From NCBI RefSeq assembly GCF_048771995.1, contig NC_133050.1, positions 4,290,501 through 4,354,500 on the forward strand: a DNA stretch of 64,000 bases, given 5' to 3'. Both the position numbers and the translations under genes were made by a program. Source of the DNA: Taeniopygia guttata. Lineage: Eukaryota > Chordata > Aves > Passeriformes > Estrildidae. This document shows, piece by piece, positions 57,601-64,000 of this stretch (positions within the stretch are counted from its first letter, which is position 1; the number at the start of each line of letters is the position of its first letter). Below the pieces are notes generated by a model, which saw only the letters and a list, made by a program, of their open reading frames with translations, searched no databases and was not told the DNA's origin.

Positions 57601-59460
57601 CTTGTCAAAGAACCTGCAGAGCGAGTGCAGGGGGAGGCGTCGCTTGGCACTCAGAGGCCTCGTGGTGCTCGGCATCACCAGTGCCTCGGTGAGAAGAGCG
57701 CAGGGGCTGAAGCCGTGCTGCCAGCGTGGGGCTGGGAAGGCAGTCCCTGGGGCTTGGCTGGCCTTGGGGCACTGAGGCAGCTGCTGCCAGCTCTCCTGCC
57801 TCCTGCTGCAGCTGCCCGAGTGCTTTGGCACAGGCTTTGGCCCCTGGGCCCTGTGGCAGCAGGATGGTGTTTCACACACTTGTGTTCCACAAGTAGATGG
57901 CCAGAAGGATGTGGAGCCTGCATGAAAGGCTCGTGGAGCTCCGGCAGGAAAATGACAGTGTCATGCTCAGGATGACCACGGTTCTCCTCAGGGGTTTATT
58001 TCTCTGCAATGGTGCACCAATAACCAGCACCCTCGCCCTGCAGCTGGCTGAGGCGCTCCTGCCACTCTTTGACAACGTAAGGCTCTGCGCCTCCAGCCAC
58101 GGCCAGCGGGTGCTACCCACACACTTTGTGCCCTGTGCACTTAAAGGCTGTGCCCAGGTGGGCTTGAAGCAGCTGATGCTGAGGTTTTTCTTCCTTCCTT
58201 TCATACAGGAGGATAGCCAGGTGCAGTTGTGCTCCATGTTAATCTTCCGAGAGATGCTGGATTTTTTTCCAGAAGAGGATAAAAAGGCCCTGAAGGCACA
58301 CGTGTGCCAGAGCCTGCTGCCACTCTCCTTCCACTGCCATGATGAGAACCAGCGAGTGGCAGAGGTGAGGACTCGGCAGCTGCTGCTGTTCCCCTGGCTG
58401 GGGCTGGGCTGCCTCCTGCCCTGGCACCTCGCAGGCTGCAGCCTCCTCCAGGCCCTGGCACAGGGACGGGTCCTGTGCCCTGGGCTGTGGGGCCATCTCT
58501 GCGTCTCTGCTGCTCTCCAGGCTTCTCAGGAAACGCTGCGTTGTTCAGCCAGATTCCTGAACAGGAAGGATCTCCAACAGACACTGCAGGTGGATCAGAC
58601 CTGGGGGTTCAGGGGGGGCCTGGTAAGACCAGCCTGCGAGTCCCAGGCTCAGGCTGGAGAAGCCCCTGACCGCGCTGCTCAGGGCGTGCTGCTGGCAGCT
58701 GCTCCTCTGCCCAGGGCTGCAGCCAAGGGGCTGAGCCTGAACCAACTGCACCCTCCTGCTGCTCTCTGCAGCTGGCAGAGGACAGCAGCAGCGTGGCCGA
58801 GCACCTGCGCCGGGCCCTGCCCTACCTGCAGAGCCCACAGGAGCCCCTGCGAGAGGCGCCGTCAGGTTCATGGGTGAGCCACGAGCCGGGCCAGGAGGGC
58901 GTGTGGGCACAGGGCTGGCAGCGCCGCTGGCAGGGAGCTGTGCCGCTGGGCCTGACAGGTTCTGTGTTCCCAGGGATGGCCGGGAGGAGCTTGAGGGGAC
59001 AGCAGGAAAAGCTCCAGCTGATCTTCAATGGTGAGACAGGGCAGCGGGCTGCCAGCGGGGGCTGCCGGGGCAAGCTGCAAGCCCTGCCCCGGCTGCGGAG
59101 AGCTCTGCTCTCCTAGGTAGAGCACACAGAGATTTCAGGGACACGTGGGGGATGCGTGGCTAGCAGCTTCGGGCTGATCCCCTTGGTCCCTGATCCCTCC
59201 CGGCCATGGCAAGAGCCGGCTGGGATGGCCCTGGCAGGGGGGGCTCCCCTCGGCTCCCCGCAGAGTCGGGATCTGACCGTGGCTCTGTTCCTCTCTCTTG
59301 CAGCCCTTGAATGCCCGACAGAGGATGTCAGTAGTGCCATGTCAGAGCTGGCACTTCAAACATTGCATGTGCTCCGGGCAATACAGAGTGGGCGATACTC
59401 CATCTTCCAGAAGGTGCAAGATCATACAGCCCTCTGTGATGTCACACGGACATCTCTGTG
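54658..59460 (+). pseudogene. MROH-like (Maestro heat-like repeat) gene, right copy, less damaged
   Basis: Same gene as 41,057-45,812, inverted. Exons: 54,658-54,796; 55,222-55,286; 55,396-55,545; 55,728-55,867; 56,186-56,333; 56,572-56,759; 56,848-56,985; 57,266-57,380; 57,551-57,688; 57,897-58,076; 58,209-58,364; 58,521-58,622; 58,772-58,873; 58,974-59,030; 59,304 to about 59,424. Exons 1-12 are open and phases agree (553 codons). Lesions: the acceptor of exon 3 reads CTACAC|ATG where the left copy has CTACAG|ATG (55,394-55,395); exon 13 with its GTGAGC donor is 102 bases and phase 0, while exon 14 (GGATGGCC) needs phase 1, so reading hits TGA at once unless the weak donor CAG|GTTCAT at 58,865 is used; the last exon dissolves into satellite and stops near 59,460. 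Exon 12 is more diverged than on the left. Whether it is expressed is open. Confidence 0.8.
54848..55046 (+). repeat. (GCCAT)n then (CCCAT)n array in MROH intron 1, right
   Basis: About 24 GCCAT units followed by about 15 CCCAT units, with a sharp switch near 54,970. CCCAT corresponds to the GGGAT array of the left arm; GCCAT is a one-base variant that has spread. Confidence 0.98.
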
Positions 59461-60370
59461 ATGTAACACAGCTCTCTGTGATGTAACACAGATCTTTGTG
59501 ATGTCACACAGATCTCCGTCATGTCACACAGCCCTCTGTGATGTCACACTGATATCTCTGTGATGTCACACTGTTATCTCTGTGATGTAAAACAGCTCTC
59601 TGTGATGTCACACTGACATCTCTGTGATGTCATGCTGACCCTGTGAGGTCACACAGATTTTTGTGATGTCACAGAGACATATCTGTGATGTCACACAGAT
59701 CTCTGTGACGTCACATGGACACATCTTTGACGTCACACAGGTATCTGTGATGTCACACAGACACCTCTGTAATGTCACACAGCTCTTTGTGATGTCACAC
59801 GGACATCTCTGTGATGTCACACAGCTCTCTGTGATGTCACACTGACCCTATGAGATCACACAGCTTTTTGTGATGTCACAGAGCTCTCTGTGATGTCACA
59901 CTGGCATCTCCGTGATGTCACACAGACATCTCTGTGATGTCACACTGACATCTCTGTGACATCAAACATCTCTCTATGATGTCACACGCACGTCTCTGTG
60001 ATGTCACAGAGGTTCTGTGACGTCACACAGCCCCAGTGATGTCACACAGCTCTCTGTGATGTCACACAGGATCTGTGATGTCACACAGGATCTGTGATGT
60101 CACACAGCTCTCTGTGATGTCACACAGGACCTGTGATGTCACATAGCCCCTGTGATGTCACACAGCCCCTGTGATGTCACACAGGTTCTGTGATGTCACA
60201 CAGCTCTCTGTGATGTCACACAGCCCCTGTGATGTCACACAGATCTCGGTGATGTCACACAGCCCCTGTGATGTCACACAGCTCTCTGTGATGTCACACA
60301 GCCCCTGTGATGTCACACAGCTCTCTGTGATGTCACACAGCTCTCTGTGATGTCACACAGCCCCTGGTCT
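59425..60370 (+). repeat. TGTGATGTCACA minisatellite, right arm, about 45 units
   Basis: Units of 19-21 bases, TGTGATGTCACACAGCTCTC / ...CCCC. Most carry TGATGTCA, one base from the CRE consensus; at least three carry exact TGACGTCA (near 59,706, 59,732 and 60,018). It starts within the last MROH exon (59,425) and ends at about 60,370, just before an exon-15-like relic. Confidence 0.95.
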
Positions 60371-60399
60371 CTCACTGTGGTAGTTTATCTGTCTTCCAG

Positions 60400-60626
60400 C
60401 CCTTCATGCCATGAGCGAAGATGACAGCCCATCTACCACTACCCTGGAAATTCAGGCAGTTTTTGGACAAAGATGTGCAGAACTAAGGTCATCTGCTGAA
60501 TTCAGAGAACCAGGCTCCCAAGCAGAGTACCAGGAGACAGTGAAGAGAGCAGCAGGACTCAATGTCACTGGAGCTCCAGGCACACCTGATGCTGGCCACA
60601 GCTGTGCCTGCTGCAAGCTCCCATAG
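60400..60626 (+). pseudogene. second MROH exon-15-like relic
   Basis: After a TGTCTTCCAG acceptor at 60,399 the frame reads ALHAMSEDDSPSTTTLEIQ, aligning with the ALECPTEDVSSAMSELALQ start of exon 15 at 59,304. It then departs to an unrelated tail and stop at 60,624-60,626. The array therefore lies between two exon-15-type pieces. From 60,522 on, the sequence is the block shared with 1,704-3,598. Confidence 0.5.
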
Positions 60627-62385
60627 CTGCTGCCTTCCCCCTCCCTGTTGACAGCTCCCTCCCTCCAGCCCTCAAACGTTGCCCATTCCCTTTTTTTGGC
60701 CCCCATCTCATCCCTTCCCTTTCCCTTCCCTTAATAAACAGTTTGGTTTCTACCCCTTACCCTCATCTCTGTGGAGCTGAAGCGGCGCAAATCCCGGGCC
60801 CTGGGACACACAGGCCCCTGCTGCTGTTCTCTTCCACGCCGTGTTCTGTGCACACACACAGAGGAACGAGGGCAGATCAGGCTGGAAAGGTGCCTGTGCT
60901 GAAGGTGCAGTTCCACAACCCTGTGGAGTTGCAGATCTTGCTGAGCAGCCTGGAGCCCCTGGAATTTGGAAGAGCCAAGCTGAGTATGCTCTGAAGGCAG
61001 CTGTGAGGGATTCCATGGCAAGCTTCCACGGAGGGCAAAGGAGCTTGGAATGCTGGAAGTTTTCAGGAATAGCTTCCTGAAAGCTCAGCAGTGCTCCATC
61101 CCTGCACAGGATCAGGGAGAGGGCAGAACCAGCGACCATCCAGGCTTAGCAGGGAGCTTTGGGTGTGCCTGAGGGCAAAGGAAGCAGCAGCGCAGTGCCC
61201 AAGACTGGGACACGCGACCCTGCCAGTGCCCGGAGCACTCTCAGGCAGTGCTGGGATCCCGGCTGTGGGTCTGGTGCCCACAAGTGAGGAATGTCAGCCC
61301 CAGGCTCAGAGCCAGTCAGAAAGCCAAGCCAGTGAGAGCAGAGGGAGGGCACCCTTCCAGTCTCTCTTGGGCATGGCCACAAAACAGCCCCTGCTGCTTC
61401 TTCCTCCGCTTGTGTTTGGGCTGTGCTGTGGCAGAGGCAGCCAGGCTGTGCTCTGCCTTCAAGAGTCTGTTTGGAGCGGGCATGAAAAGCGCTGTGTGCA
61501 CAGCAGAGAGGCCTGGAAGGTGCTGGCAAGAGCGTCCTGCGGGAGCAGGGCTCTGGGCTCTGGCTGGGAACAGCCTGGTCTTGGTGCCGTGGGCGCAGGC
61601 AGGAGTTGAGGCAGGTGAAGAGGCACTGAGCAGCTTGTGTTTGTAGAGGGCCTGGGGCTGCACGTCTGAGCCTCCACCTGGAAAGGCACTTGGGGGAATA
61701 GGAGCTGGAGCTGGAGTGCCTGTCCTGAAAGGACGTGAAGTCCTTCAGCCTTGCCAGCGTTTCCTAAGGGTGTGTTGGTGTTGAGCAGAAAAGCCGCACA
61801 TTTGGGGAAATGCCTTTGGAGGACAGGGGCTTGCTTCTCAAGGACAGTGCTTCCCAGGGAGCTCCCAGTGAGGCAGGTGCAAGTGTCCCCCTTTGGCTCT
61901 CTGTGCTCCTTTCAGTCCTTGAGGCCCACTGCACTTGGCAGAGGGACAGGGCAAGGGAGAAGGCTGTGAAGAGCAGGTTTGGCATCCACCTGGACCTGCA
62001 GGGACCAACCCAAGCACCTGCAGCAGCGTGTGTTACCCCCCCTTTGGACAGAGGGGTGAGTAGAACCATCTCTGTCCAGCCACGAGCAACAAAGCTCTCT
62101 GTGGGAGCTGTGAATTAAAGGCCTTTACACACTCACATTTCACATCTTCCCTGTCTGCTGTGTTTCAGCTCTTGGCAAGATGCATTTGCCTCCTGCTTGG
62201 TGGAAGCTGCTGTGGCCCAGGGCCAGCACAGACTGGGCTGGGTGGGCCAGGCAGTGTGGTGGAGAGTCTTGGCTGATCTTGGTGTGTGCCTGGCCTCAGA
62301 AAAGGCTTGGAAGGTTTGCCTCCCAAATGTCCTGCTCACTGGCTCTCCCTGTGCATCTTGGAGAGCACAAGGTAGGCATTTCTGG
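60522..62385 (+). repeat. segmental duplicate block, direct copy of 1,704-3,598
   Basis: See the left copy. AATAAA at 60,733-60,738 could serve as poly(A) signal for transcripts from the right MROH-like copy. No gene recognised. 60,521|60,522 is the uninterrupted equivalent of the LTR insertion point at 1,703|1,704. Confidence 0.8.
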
Positions 62386-63136
62386 CAGCTGGGCATCAGC
62401 AGGCCTTCAAATGGGGGCGTGTTGTGGAGCGAGCCCAGCTGAGATACCCTGAGAGGAGCCCAGGGCTCCTTGCTCCTCTCTGCTGGCCCGTGAGTGTCTG
62501 TCTGCTCTCGGGATGGCCCTGGCTGTGTCACGGGTGCTGCATGGACACGAGACAGCCGCTCCTGTCCCGCTGGGTCCCAGCAGTGCCTGGCAGCCGTCCT
62601 GCATCCACGTCAGGATGCTGGCCAAGAGAGGCCCTGGAAGCTGAGGCAGCAGATTTGAAGCTTTTGCAGGTGCCAACAAGTCAAGGCCAGCAGTGTTCCC
62701 TCAGGATACAGCATTCCTGAGGGGCTTCCCCAGAGCTGCCTGATGCCACCCACTCCTTGTGGCACCAGTTGCTTTCCTGTGGAAGGTTCTACCTTCTCCA
62801 AGAGCTCTGACTGCTCTGCTCCCCTTGTTTGCATTGGCTTCATAATATTTCTTGGGGAAATGCTACCAGGGAGGATGAAGGCATGGTTTTTCCCCAGCAC
62901 TGGGTGGGTTTTTCCCCAGCACATCACGGTCAAACCTTGCCAGGGCTTCCGCTGCCCTCTTCCAACACCATTGGCTTCTTTTCCAACCCCAATTTGTACA
63001 CAAGTACCAAGTGCTGGTGAGGGGGCAGTGGGTCACCCCGTGTGCCACTGGGGCAGCCCCTGCTTGCCCTGGGGTGCTGGGGCCAGGCTCTGGGAGCAGC
63101 AGCATCCCTCTGCTGAACTCCGTCTGTATTCAATAG
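62386..63136 (+). other. unassigned, then PIM-gene intron-like sequence
   Basis: 62,386-62,815 shows no recognisable gene. 62,820-63,136 is the inverted counterpart of 40,575-40,255 and ends with the acceptor TGTATTCAATAG. Confidence 0.5.
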
Positions 63137-63182
63137 GAACACGGTCAAACAGCCCCCTGGAATGGACCCATTTTTGCTGGTA
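63137..63182 (+). pseudogene. PIM-like kinase exon stub
   Basis: First 46 bases of the exon found complete at 40,254-40,075. Translation GTRSNSPLEWTH then FCW shows Tyr-to-Asn and Pro-to-Leu changes in the SPPEW motif. It is cut by ERV sequence at about 63,183. Confidence 0.65.
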
Positions 63183-64000
63183 CTGAGAAGGTACTTGTAG
63201 TTTAGTAGATCATTCCGTCTGTGAGTTTCGCAGTTCCGAATGCGGGGCAGGAGCTCTGCTGTTGCTGTGATGAAATGCCAGTCCTGATTAGAAAAAGGAA
63301 CAGGTTTAGTGAGTCTCAATCGGTAAGGTTCAGTCTTGTCAGTGGTGTAAGCTTGGCTGCTGACACTAGGCACAATGTGGTGAACAGCAGCTCTGGCCAC
63401 AACGCTCTGGCCCACCCCATTTGTGTCATCACGCGGGATAGGACCGCGCTCCCCAATCAGTTTTTTTGCTGGTTGGAGATTTCCCCCGCGCCCACTTTCC
63501 CTGCTTGTAAAGGCACTGCCCCCCTAAAGGGGCACTGGCCTATGATATGTCCCTCTTGGTTACAGAAATAGCATCAGCGTTTGGGTGCAGGAGGTCTTGC
63601 AGCCCTTGGTGTTTTTGGGGTTGCCATTGCTTCTGCAACCACCTTTTCCTGTGGTTTTATCGCGTCCTCTGTCATTAGTGTGGCTTTCCTCGTGCAGTCC
63701 TCAATGAGCTGATCGATGTGGGTGGAGGCGATGCTGGAAGGGCCATGATGACTCGCTGACAGGCTTCATTTGCATTCGTAGTGGCAATTTCTAGTGTGAG
63801 CTGATCTTGGAGCTCTGGATTTTGCACCCTTTTCTCGACCAAAGCTTTCACTCGATCAACAAAATCCATGAATGGCTCTGTAACAGATTGCTTTAAAGCG
63901 GTGTAAGAAATGACAGGTTCTTTAGAAGGCATGTTAAAAAATGCACATTCTGCTGCATCCCTGGACAGGTCTAACACTGGTCTGGGAATGCCTGCTGCTT
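63183..64000 (-). pseudogene. endogenous retroviral gag-pro region, broken, continues past window
   Basis: Betaretrovirus/ERVK-like. 63,977-63,675 on the minus strand is open and carries the C-terminal capsid domain, with the major-homology-like stretch EPFMDFVDRVKALVEK and a TTNANEACQRVI segment. A nucleocapsid zinc knuckle of the form CX2CX4HX4C is at 63,573-63,532 in another frame, directly preceded by a stop codon; only one knuckle is visible. 63,415-63,190 is open again and resembles the region after nucleocapsid leading into protease. At least two frame interruptions separate these parts. The end at 63,183 is a truncation against the kinase exon, without an LTR. Confidence 0.7.

Overview
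This window is a repeat-rich, gene-poor stretch of a bird genome, most likely a songbird. The grounds are many CR1 LINE fragments in both orientations, several endogenous retrovirus (ERV) LTRs, an olfactory receptor of the bird-expanded family-14 type, and relics of three families known to be strongly amplified in passerines: Maestro heat-like repeat (MROH) genes, PIM-like serine/threonine kinases and short C2H2 zinc-finger genes. All genes have introns or are broken. Species and chromosome are inferences I cannot test here; a microchromosome end or a sex-chromosome amplicon would fit.

Layout. 1-12 kb: an LTR inserted in a block (1,704-3,598) that recurs directly at 60.5-62.4 kb, then compound satellite DNA, CR1 pieces and an olfactory receptor pseudogene (12.3-13.2 kb, minus). 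14-22 kb: nested LTRs, among them two with recognisable primer-binding sites (tRNA-Lys type, and a tRNA-Asn type that is unusually long), satellites, and a 41-bp minisatellite of X-box-like palindromes. 22.9-24.9 kb: the only gene that looks intact, a compact three-finger C2H2 gene on the minus strand with a CpG island upstream. 25-32 kb: a 40-bp minisatellite, CR1, and inverted copies of the 4-12 kb blocks. 32-40.3 kb: an ERV envelope remnant and PIM-like kinase exons.

40.6-60.4 kb is a large inverted duplication. Two copies of one 15-exon MROH-like gene point away from each other (left arm minus, 41.06-45.81 kb; right arm plus, 54.66-59.46 kb) around a spacer of about 6.6 kb (47,028-53,629). 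Each arm carries in the same order a 61-bp array upstream of exon 1, a pentanucleotide array in intron 1, and a TGTGATGTCACA array that cuts off the last coding exon. Left and right copies have different splice and stop lesions plus one shared frame problem, so each looks like a decaying pseudogene. The right arm continues into the 1.7-kb-type block, a PIM exon stub and a truncated ERV gag region at the window end.

I see no coherent operon-like or defence system. The most unusual signals are the extended tRNA-Asn primer-binding site, the palindromic transcription-factor-like minisatellites, the TGTCACA heptamer shared by four otherwise different tandem arrays, and the divergent fate of the two MROH arms.
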